Positions 55,151-64,000 of a stretch of DNA of 64,000 nt are shown here, in pieces. The translations under genes were made by a program, and so were the position numbers. Under the pieces are notes generated by a model. The model saw only the letters and a program-made list of their open reading frames with translations, was not told the DNA's origin and ran no database searches. Position 1 is the first letter of the stretch. Every line of letters starts with the position of its first letter. The stretch covers positions 27,771,919-27,835,918 of the forward strand of contig NC_084592.1 of assembly GCF_033807715.1 (NCBI RefSeq), written 5' to 3'. Source of the stretch: Cololabis saira. Taxonomy: Eukaryota; Chordata; Actinopteri; Beloniformes; Belonidae.

Positions 55151-56179
55151 ATGGCCTTAATGAGTTCTCTCAAACTCAGGCAAATCTCCAAGCTGCCTTT
55201 TCTTTCCAAAATTTTAGAGAAGGTGATTTATTTTCAGTTACAGGATCAATTAGCACGGAGGAAGATGGTGGTGGAGGAAGTGCGGCGCCAGGAGGAGATG
55301 GCAAGATCCGCCAAGGCAGTCTCCCTCGGCAAACAGGGCCTGTGGACACGGTGGGAAGGTGTCGAAAAGAGGAAGTTGAGTTGGAGGGATGTATGGGCTA
55401 TGGAGGCAAGGAGTTTGAGCTTCGCCATCAGAGCCACCTACGACGTGCTCCCAACACCAACCAACCTCCACCAGTGGTTTGGCGAAGACCCAGGGTGCGT
55501 CCTGTGCTCCAGGCCAGCCTCCCTCCATCACATACTCACCGGGTGTAAAACCAGCCTCACCCAAGGACGATATACTTGGCGCCACAACCAAGTCTTAAAG
55601 AGCCTTGCTGCCACACTGGAGGAAAAACGATCCAGCATCAACACCCTATCTCTGCCAACAACTACCACCTCAACAACACCATGGGCAACGGCCTTTGTCC
55701 GTCAAGGGACTACAGCTACCAGGAGCAACTCCACACCATCGGAGAGAAGCCAGCTTTGCCTAGCACGTGATTGGAAGATGCTGGCAGACATTGGCAAACA
55801 GCTGGTCTTCCCCTCAGAGATCACCACCACCACCTTGAGGCCTGACCTGGTGCTCTGGTCCCCCTCCCTAAAGAAGGTATACATCATCGAACTCACCGTA
55901 CCCTGGGAAGATTCCATGGAGGAGGCATATGAGCGGAAGCATCTGCGGTATGCCGACTTAGCCGCAGAGGCAAAACACCGTGGCTGGAACGCGGAAGTCC
56001 GCCCAGTGGAGGTTGGGTGCCGGGGGTTTGTGGGAACATCCACCACAAAACTGCTGAGGGACTTGGGGGTTAAGGGCCAGAACCAGCGCAGAGCCGTCAA
56101 AGCTGCATCAGAGGCGGCAGAAAGAAGCAGCCAGTGGCTCTGGCTGAAGAGAAAGGACCCCAGCTGGGCCCCAAAGTAA
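55151..56179 (+). CDS. RLE-type LINE C-terminal ORF (CCHC finger plus restriction-like endonuclease)
   Basis: An uninterrupted 342-codon frame. Residues about 11-34 are L2 reverse-transcriptase sequence read through by chance. From about residue 37 (RKMVVEEVRRQEE) it is the C-terminal part of a restriction-like-endonuclease LINE. Residues 116-132 form C-x2-C-x7-H-x4-C, with YTWRHN at 141-146, the cysteine-histidine motif and following RHN block of R2-class elements. LRPDLVL at 229-235 and IIELTVPWE at 245-253 fit the RPD-x(12-14)-E core of the PD-(D/E)XK nuclease. VEVGCRGF and AAERSSQWLWLKRKDP close the domain. This combination is known from Hero/R2-superclade LINEs that nick the target DNA for priming. 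The reverse transcriptase is missing (5' truncation), so it is not autonomous. An intact frame suggests a fairly young copy. Confidence 0.75.
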   Translation: MALMSSLKLRQISKLPFLSKILEKVIYFQLQDQLARRKMVVEEVRRQEEMARSAKAVSLGKQGLWTRWEGVEKRKLSWRDVWAMEARSLSFAIRATYDVLPTPTNLHQWFGEDPGCVLCSRPASLHHILTGCKTSLTQGRYTWRHNQVLKSLAATLEEKRSSINTLSLPTTTTSTTPWATAFVRQGTTATRSNSTPSERSQLCLARDWKMLADIGKQLVFPSEITTTTLRPDLVLWSPSLKKVYIIELTVPWEDSMEEAYERKHLRYADLAAEAKHRGWNAEVRPVEVGCRGFVGTSTTKLLRDLGVKGQNQRRAVKAASEAAERSSQWLWLKRKDPSWAPK

Positions 56180-56425
56180 TGTGCCAGGAGGTATGCGGTC
56201 AGTCTAGGCTTGGCTCAGGGAATAGGACGCCCCTGCCACGCATAGTCCCCTGAGATGTCCACCACTAGTCAATGAGTGACTCTCACGGCTAATTGGGCTC
56301 GGGACGCAAGCTGAGGTCTGATCATCCTACAGCTGGCCGCCTCTGGGGAGGGTGTATAGTGTAAAGGGCCGAAACACCCCATGACCCAGAGGAGCACTAC
56401 TGATGATGCGTCCCACAATTTTTCA
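55246..56425 (+). mobile_element. 5'-truncated RLE-type LINE (Hero/R2-like)
   Basis: It runs from the junction with L2 sequence near 55246, through the endonuclease frame and a 250-bp 3'UTR (GGGCCGAAACACCCCATGAC, then a GATGATGCGTCCCAC end), to L2 sequence again near 56426. No clear target duplication was found, in keeping with truncation and possible target deletion. The Hero assignment is from memory of the protein family. Confidence 0.65.
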
Positions 56426-57378
56426 ATTCTTCCCGATAATCTCCTTCTTGACTACATCCATCATTCACCGACAAGTCCATTTGCATGTGCTCGCACAGGA
56501 AATCAACATCTCATCTTGTGTTTTTGGAATCTGAATTAGAGCTTTATAGAATCTTGGCTCCCTGGATCCAGCTAATCTTCATTTTAGCAGGAATCTTGTG
56601 GTCATTTTTGATAACTATTTCAAATTTGATGCAGTGCCTCAGTGTAGTAATTGAAGCCCTCTCTCTTACCAGAAACAATATCTTCAGCCTGATGCCCTTG
56701 AAAGGGTTATTCATGCTTTTATCTTTTCTAGACTGGACTACTGGAACTCCCTTTATAGTGGGATGGACCAGCCACTTCTTCGCCATCTGCAGCCATTAAT
56801 TTAGCTTCCCGCTTATTAATGGAAACAGGACAGTGTGATCATCAGTGTTGTGCCTGAACGCATTCAAATGAACGCGTTCATTGAACACGTTAATTTCTGT
56901 GAGAATGTTGAACTGAACGCAACATATTTGCAAATAAAGAACTTGAACGTGAACTTGTTCATTCTGCAGATCACGAACTGGAGTGTGAACTGTTCAGATT
57001 ATGTGAGTTTCAGCTTCACTGTTTAGGTCCAATTATTACGAAATAATCCTTCTCATTTCACCAGCGGGCGGCGCACACATTTAAAATACTCGACAAGATG
57101 ACAACTTCACACTACATTACCCACAATTAGGGTTGCAAAATTCCGGGAATTTTCAAAGTTGGAAACTTTCCATGGGAATTAACGGGAATATATGGGAATT
57201 AACAGGAATTAACGGGAATAAATACGAAATTTCCAGAATTGAAGGTTGGCCCTTAACAGGGAACTTAAATATAGTTGGGGGAAATATATTGTAGCATAGT
57301 CTTGGCTAAAACAACCAGATTTAATACAAGTACACTCCTCAATCACATGCACACAGCACATTGCTTACTGCAGGGCTA

Positions 57379-57604
57379 TTGAGGCCACGCCTCCTACAGG
57401 CACTGTGCATTCCTCCATCACATGCACACAGCTTACTGCAGGGCTATTGAGGCCACACCCCCTACATGCACTGTGCATTCCTCCATCACATGCGCAGGTT
57501 ATTTCTTGAAGCCTGGAGGCCACACATTTGAGCTCAAAGCACAAGACTATTGAAGCCACACATTTGAGCTCAAAGCACAAGACTATTGAAGCCACACATT
57601 TGAG
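57379..57604. repeat. Short tandem repeats inside the second hAT
   Basis: A unit around CACTGTGCATTCCTCCATCACATG occurs twice (near 57400 and 57468), and a 36-bp unit beginning GCCACACATTTGAGCTCAAA occurs twice, with a partial third (57516-57604). They create repetitive short frames but no known protein. Confidence 0.75.
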
Positions 57605-57784
57605 CCCACGGACTATATAAAGTCAAGTAAGTTTTGATAATATTATGGGGTAAATATATTTGATCTATAATGGTATTAATGTTTAACTTGCAAATATTAA
57701 ATAAAAATGTATTAACACAGTAGCTAGCTAGCTGGTAAGTTAGATGCTAAATGAAAGCTATTTTTCATTTCATTGACCATTTAA

Positions 57785-58121
57785 AGGAGCATGAGGCTCC
57801 TTTTAAGAAATGAGACTCTCTAGCGCCACCCTTCGCCACGACGGCCGTTGGCGGTATTGCAGCCAACAGCGAAGCCGGCACGGGAGAACGGGGAGAACGG
57901 GGAGAACGCACATGCAGCGTCATGTGACGTCACATCCGCAGCGCAGCGCGGGAAATTTGGACCCGAAGTGCAGCACATTTTGCAGCACACAGCCTGTTCA
58001 AGGCAACGGAGAGATACACTAGAGGGCTCACTCTTTTTGGTTTGGAACGCTTCATCTGACATTATTACTAGAAAAATTAAAACGTATACAATTTTTTTCA
58101 TAAATCCAGCCTCAAGCTCCT
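57785..58121. mobile_element. TTAA-flanked MITE, 337 bp, nested in the second hAT
   Basis: The ends AGGAGCATGAGGC and GCCTCAAGCTCCT are inverted with one mismatch. TTAA lies outside both (57781-57784 and 58122-58125). It contains CTCTAGCGCCACCC and three tandem GAGAACGGG units. It is a piggyBac-type non-autonomous element by its duplication. Confidence 0.78.
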
Positions 58122-58559
58122 TTAAGAGGCTAGCTTATTATGGTGGTAGCTACCTCAAATTTGATGCTGTTTTTTCTGACTCCAGCAAGACGGTTTTCTG
58201 TAACCATTGGACCATGGATATCTGCTTATGACAAAATAAATATTTACATTTATGTTTGGATATGATACTGTTTGTTTAAATTACCCCCAATTTCCAGTTA
58301 ATTCCCATAAATTCCCAATAATTCCCATAAATTCCCATAATTCCCATAATTCCCATGGAAAGTTTCCAATTTGGAATATTTCCAAAATTCCCCAGCTTAA
58401 CTTCCCATGGAAAGTTTCCGGAAAGTTTCCGGAAATTTACCGGAAATTTTCCACCCCTTTGCAACCCTACCCACAATGCAGTGCACACTAGCATAACAAC
58501 AGGCACCAGCTCCATGGCAACGGCGGCCGAGCCCGGTGCAGGCTTTACATGACCAGTGA

Positions 58560-58960
58560 AGAGAGAGATGTTGCAGACGCAGCGTCAGCGAGCGGTCAGA
58601 TGATGCCTCTGCTTATGATTATCTGAGGGAATTTTACACGTCTCCCAAAGAGTCAGACGGTAAAAATCTAACCTTTCTGTGCAAATTATGTCCACCTGCG
58701 CTGAGAAAACAAGTCTGAGCATCTACCTCTTCAGCTTCACATTTGAAACGTCATGTGGAGTTAAAGCATCCGTCCGTTGTGAGAAAATATCTGCAAGTCC
58801 TTGACAATCAAAAACAGTCACCAGGAAAGACCAAGAAGACCCAACAGCCCCAAATGACCCCAGTCACACTGCTGCACCTTCAGGGGGTTGATATCCCAGC
58901 AACAGGTAGACAAACTGATAATGGACGACATTGTTGGAGATTTACAGCCTCTGAGTAAAG
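58560..58960 (+). pseudogene. hAT transposase N-terminal BED-finger relic
   Basis: Translation of the + strand gives DDASAYDYLREFYTSPKES, FLCKLCPPAL, an in-frame stop after RKQV, then SHLKRHVELKHPSVV and RKYLQVLDNQKQSPGK. C-x2-C followed by H-x4-H is the BED zinc finger that starts hAT transposases. The dimerisation and RNase-H-like catalytic parts are absent before the element's right end. Confidence 0.75.
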
Positions 58961-58997
58961 TTGAAAAGCCACTAGGACAAAATATGATTGTATACAG

Positions 58998-59212
58998 AAG
59001 GGATCTTCAACCCTGGTCCTCGGGACCCCTGTCCTGCATGTTTTAGATGTTTCCTTGCATCATCACAGCTGATTCTAATTAATGGTTTTCATCAGCTTGT
59101 AATCTAGGTCTGCACAAGTCTGTTAATGACATTTTTATCAAGGTGCTGAAGCAGGGAAACATCTAAAACATGTAGGACAGGGGGTCCTGAGGACCAGGGT
59201 TGAAGACCACTG
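58998..59212. mobile_element. hAT-type MITE copy inside the first hAT
   Basis: GGATCTTCAACCCTGGTCCT on the left and AGGACCAGGGTTGAAGACC with ACTG on the right match the element at 15028. The flanks GTATACAG (58990-58997) and GTATACGG (59213-59220) agree at 7 of 8 positions. Confidence 0.7.
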
Positions 59213-59700
59213 GTATACGGTGAACAGTTTTAGGATAGGGTGGCGTTTCATTCGTACTTCTCACCTAAAAATATTGAAACTAACTGAATTTGAACTAGTT
59301 CAAAATGAAAATGGTGAACTATGAACGTGAACTGTTCATTTTTAAACTATGTGAAGTGAACTTTGAACTAGTTCATGAGAAGTATGAAATTGCACAACAC
59401 TGGTGATCATATTACTCCAATATTGCATACACTTCACTGGCTGCCTGCTCTTTCAGAATAACGTTTAAAATTGCTTTCTTGGTTTTTAAAATATTCACAT
59501 GGTCTGGAACCTCCTTATGTTTCTGAGCTCTTACATTATCATTGTCTTAGTAGCAGTAGCGGAACATATCAACCCTTTGCAGCCTGGAGCCTCTCGTCTC
59601 ATGACCTCCCGTCTGGCTCTAGGCTGCAAAAATACCCGTCTCATTATCATAGCCTACACATGCCCAACAACGGGGCTTACAAGCATTACCAGATGTAAGA

Positions 59701-60665
59701 GCAGAACATACCCTATTAGAGATTGTGAAAGATAATTCTCAAATTTGTTAAAATATTAAAATTATTCTGAATAATTATGTTTACTTGCAGCAGGGTAACA
59801 TATAATTTAATGTCCACCCCTATGATTCGCGTTTGATTGTATTTATCGGCACAACAGATAGCGGAAACCCACTTCATATATTGATATAACATGACAAAGT
59901 CCAACAAACCAAAAGAACAACAAAAACATAGCCTAATAAAACAAATACATTTCAGACATTGTAGGCGTTCAGCACCACGGAGCCTCCATATCACTCTGAA
60001 ATCACCATCTGACATCCACTTCAATTAGTGACATTAGTGCAGTAAAATTGGTACGGCGGCCCATAAATTTACATACAAAGTATTGTGGCCTAATCACCAC
60101 TACTTGAAGGTACTCGGCGAGCCTTGCGCTCCGCAAACTCGCCCGGGGGCCCGGGGATGAAGCGCTGCTAACAACGTGGTTCATCTCCCACATGAGGAGG
60201 ATTAGGGCATACAAAATATGTGTCTAGGTTGGGCAATTTGGCTTTTTCTTGCTCCCTTTTTTCTTTTTCTTTGCATTTTATCGCTCCACTTTTGTGTTTA
60301 TAACTCCCACTTATGTTTAGGCTGTAGGATTACTGCGCTCTGTTGACAAGTGATCCATGATGACGTATGACGTTTATAGACGGCTGTTGATGACAAACGA
60401 TTTTACCCAAAATACATCTGGAGATTATACTTGCAATTTTTGTTTTAATCTCAACTGTGAGTGTGAAAATCTCAGCACAACATATTATACAATGCTTTAT
60501 ACCTAATATGAACCAAGTGGTGCCACAAAAAAATAAAAAATTAAAAAAAAATCTTGCGGGGCCTGCGGCCCGGGCCCCATTGGCCCGAAAAAACGAGGAA
60601 AAACATGAAAATGAAGGCGATTTAATAGTATACAGAAAAGGTTTCCCTTTTCTTATTATTAGTCT
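59701..60665. other. Within igfbp2 intron 1, nothing recognised
   Basis: AT-rich sequence with some GC-rich islands (60115-60150). There is no recognised gene or repeat. Confidence 0.35.
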
Positions 60666-60669
60666 GCAT

Positions 60670-62430
60670 GCTTTTTTCGTCCGTTAATGCGGCCCGAACC
60701 GCAACGTGCACCCATGCATGACATACATCGTTGGATGTGTTAATTCTCAACACATGTGGATCCATCCTGCCTCGAAAGGCAATACTTTTCTCAGTCAAAA
60801 GTGTTACCGTGGCAACGCTAGACGCCAAAAAGCAAAACAAAAAGGCGAAAATTCGGACGCTTATTGCTCGGCCGAACTTTATCGTAGAGACATTGTTCAA
60901 TTTACAAACACTCGGCCCGATTGGCACTAAAGGACCGTACAACCTCATCATGCTAATTATTACGTTTTTTGCGATATTTAACTTTCATTTAAAAAAAAAA
61001 TTCCATTTTATTTTGGACACTTGTTGCTAGGCAACCGTTTATCGTACAGACATCATTACAAAATTGACAAACCCGGGACGCGTTGTACTACAACATATTT
61101 TAGTCTCATCATGCTAACTATTACGGTTTTTGAGATATTCAACTATGCTAATTTTGACGCTAACGGAATCTTGGACGCTTGTTGCTCGGCAACACGATAT
61201 CAGAATCAGAATCGTCTTTATTGGCCAGGTTCGAACATTGTCCAACAAGGAATTTGACTCTGTTATTTCACTCTTTAGATTTAGAATATCAAACAGTAAA
61301 TAAACAAATGTGGCACTTATTGACATATATACACAATTAAAGAACTGAAGGTGCAGCAGTATGAGGTAGAAAAAAATGATGTAATCTCCACAGTCTCGAG
61401 CGGGTTCAGCTCCAGGTGGTTCCGACTGCACCAATGGACCAGCTGTTCCACCTCCTGTCTGTACGCGGACTCGTCACCTTCCCGGATCAGGCCGATGACG
61501 GTGGTGTTGTCTGCATACTTCAGGAGCTTCACAGAAGAGTCCCCTGAGGTGCAGTCATTTGTGTAGAGGGAGAAGAGCAGTGGCGAGAGGAGGGACCCCT
61601 GGGGGGCACCAGTGCTGATGGTCCGGGTGCTGGATGTGATGCTCCCCAGCCTCACCTGCTGCCTCCTGTCACTCGGGAAGCTGGTGATCCACTGACAGGT
61701 GGAGGCAGGCACTGTGAGCTGAGTGAGCTTCTGGTGGAGGATTTCAGGAGTGATGGTGTTGAACACCGAGCTGAAGTCCACGAACAGGATCCTCGCGTAA
61801 GTCCCTGAGGTGTCGAGGTGACGCAGGATGTGGTGCAGTCCGATGTTGACTGCATCATCCACAGGGCCTGTTTGCCCGGTAGGCAAACTGCAGGGGGTCG
61901 AGCAGGGAGCCTGTGATGTCCTTCAGGTGGCTCAACACCAGCCGCTCAAAGGTCTTCATGACCACAGATGTCAGGGCGACAGACCTGTAGTCATTTAGAC
62001 CTGTGATGGTGGGTTTCTTGGGGACTGGGATGATGGTGGAGCGTTTGAGGCATGAGGGCACCTCACACAGCTCCAGGGACCGGTTGAAGATCCGTGTGAA
62101 GGTGGGAGCCAGCTGTTCGGCGCTGGGTCTCAGGCAGGAGGGGGACACGCCGTCTGGGCCTGGAGCCTTCCTGACCTTCTGCCTCTGGAACAGCCGACAC
62201 ACCTCCTCCTCCATCGCAGAGACATTGATCCAACGTTAAAAGACTCGGGATGATGTGGACTACAACATACTGAGGTTTCATCAGGCTGTTGTCTATAACT
62301 TTTGAGATATTGAAGCCAAATTGTCCCATTCTATCCTATGGGGCTTTTTACTATGGCAACAAAACTTATGCATTTTTATGGGGGAGAATATGAATAAATC
62401 ATCGGTAAATGTGGCCCGAACCACAACGTG
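60670..62430 (-). mobile_element. Diverged relative of repeat R1, reverse orientation, with tandem units
   Basis: Read in reverse, 60680-60835 matches R1 landmarks (TTGGCGTCTA, CACGGTAACACTTTTGACTG, CAACGTGCAC). Next are three tandem units of about 130-145 bp, each with GACGCTTGTTGCTCGGC, a CGTA(G/C)AGACAT block, a CTACAACAT or CGTACAACCTC block and TTTTGAGATATT. The third unit is split by the LINE at 61199-62239. GGCCCGAACCRCAACGTGC occurs at both 60691 and 62411. Confidence 0.6.
61199..62239 (-). pseudogene. 5'-truncated non-LTR retrotransposon (reverse transcriptase)
   Basis: Two overlapping - strand frames (62214-61855 and 61886-61317) make one RT split by a frameshift near 61866. Motifs in order are KAPGPDGVSPSCLRP, STIIPVPKKPTITGLNDYR, FVDFSSVFNTI (motif A, Asp present), GAPQGSLLSPLLFSLYTN and KYADNTTVIG. 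The last should be YADD, so the second catalytic Asp is Asn (codon 61506-61508). The 3' end has CAATAAAGACGATTCTGATT-type tail repeats at 61199-61235. It is a fish LINE of the Jockey/L2/Rex grouping; the exact clade was not resolved. No clear target duplication was found. Confidence 0.85.
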
Positions 62431-62570
62431 CATCCAGGCCTTGGTTTGGTTTATTGGCCATTATTAATAACCCCAAACATGGCAAGAACCACCTCCGACA
62501 CAACCAAAACAATCTTAAAAACAACCACTACAGCCCCAAACCAAAGCAGCGAGAGGGGACGAATGGGCAG

Positions 62571-63554
62571 TAGGGCTGAAACGATTCCTCGAATAATTCG
62601 AGTAATTAGATTACAAAAAATGATCAAGGATTTTTTTCTGCCTCGAGGAATTGTTTAATTTATCTATTTATTTATTTATTTATTTATTTTTTTTTCGTTT
62701 AATTTCACCAGCTCAAAGCAGGTATTACGCCCGGACCACATTTAATGCGACACAACGCGCTGCCGCCGCGCACGTGAAGTTAGAAGAAAGAGGCGGCGGG
62801 TATGTTTGGTTTTAGTAACATCATGCTCAAGCAATGAGTCTGCAATGGCCCAGACGGGAGACACATGTAGCTCAGTGCTTAACTTTTATTTTTAATCCAC
62901 TCTATATTCTTCTGGTTGTTCTCCGATATGTTCCCCTAAAGCCTGAATTATGGTTCCGCCTTAAATCGACGCAGAGCCCACGCCGTAGCCTACGGCGTAG
63001 GCTCTGCGTTGTTGTAACGCGGAACCATAAATCAGCCTTCACCCGGTACATACATAGGTTCCTCTAAACATCTGTTCCCGCTACAGTTTTAACTAAAAGA
63101 AAATGTGCGTACAGCAGGTCTCATAATTTTATTTTGAACATTGCCAAAACTCTAACTTAAAACGTAAGTAGAGCTTAAAATTTGCTTGACACAAATGAAA
63201 GTTAAATTTTAACACGTGGGAAAACACCTAACCTTTTAAGTGATGTGTGTTATCAGGTGTAATGGCATTTTTATGTTAGAAATAAGACTATTTCTTGGTA
63301 AGATCCTTAGTTATTTGAGTGAAGGCAGTGAATTTGGTCAACTGGTGTAAGTTCAGGGTTTTTAAATGCACAGCCATGAACCTACTGTATTATATAATTT
63401 AGTCTTAATGATGTCAATTAACATCTAACATCTTATGTATATTTATAATCGCTCTTTAACTAAACAAAAATATGTTTTATCCGATTACTCGATTAATCGA
63501 TGAGATTTTCAGTAGAATACTCGATTACTAAAATATTCGATAGCTACAGCCCTA
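62571..63554. mobile_element. hAT element, 984 bp, perfect 8-bp TSD
   Basis: The left tip is TAGGGCTGAAACGATTCC and the right tip GATAGCTACAGCCCTA. ATGGGCAG is directly outside both (62563-62570 and 63555-63562). Subterminal GATTACTCGATTAATCGA-type motifs are characteristic. A palindromic MITE is nested at 62940-63039. Confidence 0.88.
62940..63039. mobile_element. Palindromic MITE nested in hAT
   Basis: AGCCTGAATTATGGTTCCGC, CGACGCAGAGCC, GCCTACGGCGTAGGCTCTGC and GGAACCATAAATCAGCCTT form a near-perfect foldback, slightly shorter in the centre than the copy at 4527. Confidence 0.8.
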
Positions 63555-63562
63555 ATGGGCAG

Positions 63563-63722
63563 TACGGCATGCCCATATCAAAATTTCCTTTAATTTTCTA
63601 GTTAGTCTTGTTGTTTCTACTTGATTCTATGAATTTGCTTTGTTGTATTCTGTTCATCTGTACAGCACTTTGGTTGCCTTATGGTATGTTAAGTACTTTA
63701 TAAATAAAGTGTGATTGATTGA
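63563..63722 (+). mobile_element. L2-type LINE 3' end
   Basis: GTACAGCACTTTGG, then GTACTTTATAAATAAAGTG and TGATTGATTGATT, is the characteristic 3' end of fish L2 LINEs. It could be the 3'UTR of the same L2 seen at 55150-59700, but the linking sequence is replaced. Confidence 0.65.
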
Positions 63723-63872
63723 TTTATTTTGCATCATTTGTTAGTTTAGAAATGCCTGTCAAAAAGACAATAACAACAGCCAGTAAACTGTTGGGAGGTA
63801 CATTACTGTGTCCATGGAGATTGTGTTATGAGGGAGGCAAACACTTTTGTAGGAGGTGCAAGACTAATGGCA

Positions 63873-64000
63873 ATTTTTCACTAGTACTTACTCGGCTCTA
63901 CTAATCTCAACTCGGCTTGACTCAACTTGCCCTACTTTTTTTTCCACTACAATCAAGTACCCCGGAGCAGAAGTAGGCAGGGTTGAAGTGAAGCTGCTGT
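63873..64000 (-). mobile_element. 'GGCACTTTTCCACTAG' element, copy 4, cut by window end
   Basis: AATGGCAATTTTTCACTAGT, then ACTTACTCGGCTC and CCGGAGCAGAAGTAGGC, match the right half of copy 1 in reverse orientation. The rest lies outside the window. Confidence 0.65.

Larger units (their letters stand above)
57128..58469. mobile_element. Second hAT, 1342 bp, nested in the first
   Basis: The tips TAGGGTTGCAAA and TTTGCAACCCTA are perfectly inverted. CCCACAAT lies directly outside both (57120-57127 and 58470-58477). Subterminal arms contain many GGGAATTAA (left) and AATTCCCAT (right) repeats and CATGGAAAGTTTCC, mirrored across the element. No transposase is seen. Confidence 0.88.
56843..59402 (+). 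mobile_element. hAT transposon, 2560 bp, perfect 8-bp TSD, inside the L2 LINE
   Basis: The left tip is CAGTGTTGTGCCTGAACGC and the right tip TTGCACAACACTG, an 11-base inverted pair. GTGATCAT lies at 56835-56842 and 59403-59410. Subterminal regions (56870-57000 and 59280-59365) are packed with TGAAC/GTTCA repeats, likely transposase-binding sites. Removing 56843-59402 plus one duplication copy restores L2 continuity. A BED zinc-finger relic is at 58560-58960, but the catalytic domain is missing. Confidence 0.88.
55150..59700 (+). pseudogene. L2-type LINE fragments, interrupted twice
   Basis: Reverse-transcriptase pieces on the + strand lie in order but are separated. 55170-55245 encodes RQISKLPFLSKILEKV. 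About 56510-56790 encodes RNLVVIFDNYFKFD, and in a shifted frame LERVIHAFIFSRLDYWNSLY and SGMDQPLLRHLQ. 59405-59520 encodes ITPILHTLHWLPA. The gap after 55245 is filled by an RLE-type LINE tail, and the central RT (including YADD) is absent. The gap 56843-59402 is a hAT insertion with its duplication. Frameshifts show long inactivity. The element is antisense to igfbp2. Confidence 0.75.
51763..64000 (-). other. igfbp2: igfbp2 intron 1 (incomplete, at least 12.2 kb)
   Basis: No sequence upstream of exon 2 in this window encodes the GCGCC-containing N domain. From 51763 to 54460 no gene or named repeat is seen. From 54465 onward the intron is almost wholly transposon-derived. Confidence 0.7.

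Noticed and set aside
55147..55548. Alternative + and - strand frames over the RLE-type LINE
   Set aside because: They are shadows. Only the 55151-56179 frame has the CCHC and RPD...E motifs.
57365..57595. Repetitive - strand frame (VLCFELKCVAS repeats)
   Set aside because: It is the translation of 36-bp tandem repeats within a non-coding hAT element.
51763..64000. Search for igfbp2 exon 1
   Set aside because: No sequence encoding a GCGCC-type N domain with a signal peptide was found on the - strand, so exon 1 is assumed to be outside the window rather than annotated.

Overview
The window is teleost fish genomic DNA. It holds two paralogous, split insulin-like-growth-factor-binding-protein genes in a convergent (tail-to-tail) arrangement, set in sequence dominated by fish-type transposable elements. 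Prokaryotic features are absent, exons are small and flanked by GT/AG introns, and long AT, GT and AC microsatellites are present. The paralog suffix (a or b) and the species cannot be fixed from the sequence alone.

Region 1 (1-22.0 kb): upstream flank with a Tc1/mariner relic, then a TATA-like promoter with a palindromic NFI site. The complete four-exon igfbp5 gene follows on the + strand (CDS 4046-17388, 270 codons predicted, intron 1 of 11.1 kb), with a long 3'UTR ending near 20.5 kb.

Region 2 (22.0-43.5 kb): the intergenic space between the two convergent genes, mostly transposon debris. It has a SINE with a 10-bp target duplication, four copies of a 'GGCACTTTTCCACTAG' MITE, three RTE-like LINE pieces, a nearly full-length but dead L2-type LINE on the - strand, and two 0.8-1.3 kb TTAA-flanked elements that themselves carry palindromic MITEs. 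A 488-bp hAT element with a perfect 8-bp duplication lies next to the igfbp2 3' end.

Region 3 (43.5-64 kb): igfbp2 on the - strand. Exons 4, 3 and 2 are present (43918-44076, 46373-46513, 51611-51762). Exon 1, which would encode the signal peptide and the GCGCC IGF-binding domain, is not in the window, so intron 1 runs from 51763 past position 64000. That intron contains a multi-level nest of elements: an L2 LINE broken by an RLE-type LINE tail and by a hAT, which holds a second hAT, which holds a TTAA MITE. It also contains a tandem-unit element split by another LINE, and a 984-bp hAT.

Biologically, IGFBP2 and IGFBP5 are secreted proteins that bind IGF-I/II and control receptor access. The conserved features seen here are the GCGCC-type N domain (igfbp5), the CWCV thyroglobulin-type C domain in both, the basic heparin/nuclear-targeting stretch in igfbp5 and the RGD in igfbp2. 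No previously undescribed gene system is evident. The novel material is the transposon architecture and a few candidate regulatory sites. Transposon family names were assigned by recognition of termini, target duplications and protein motifs, without a database search.
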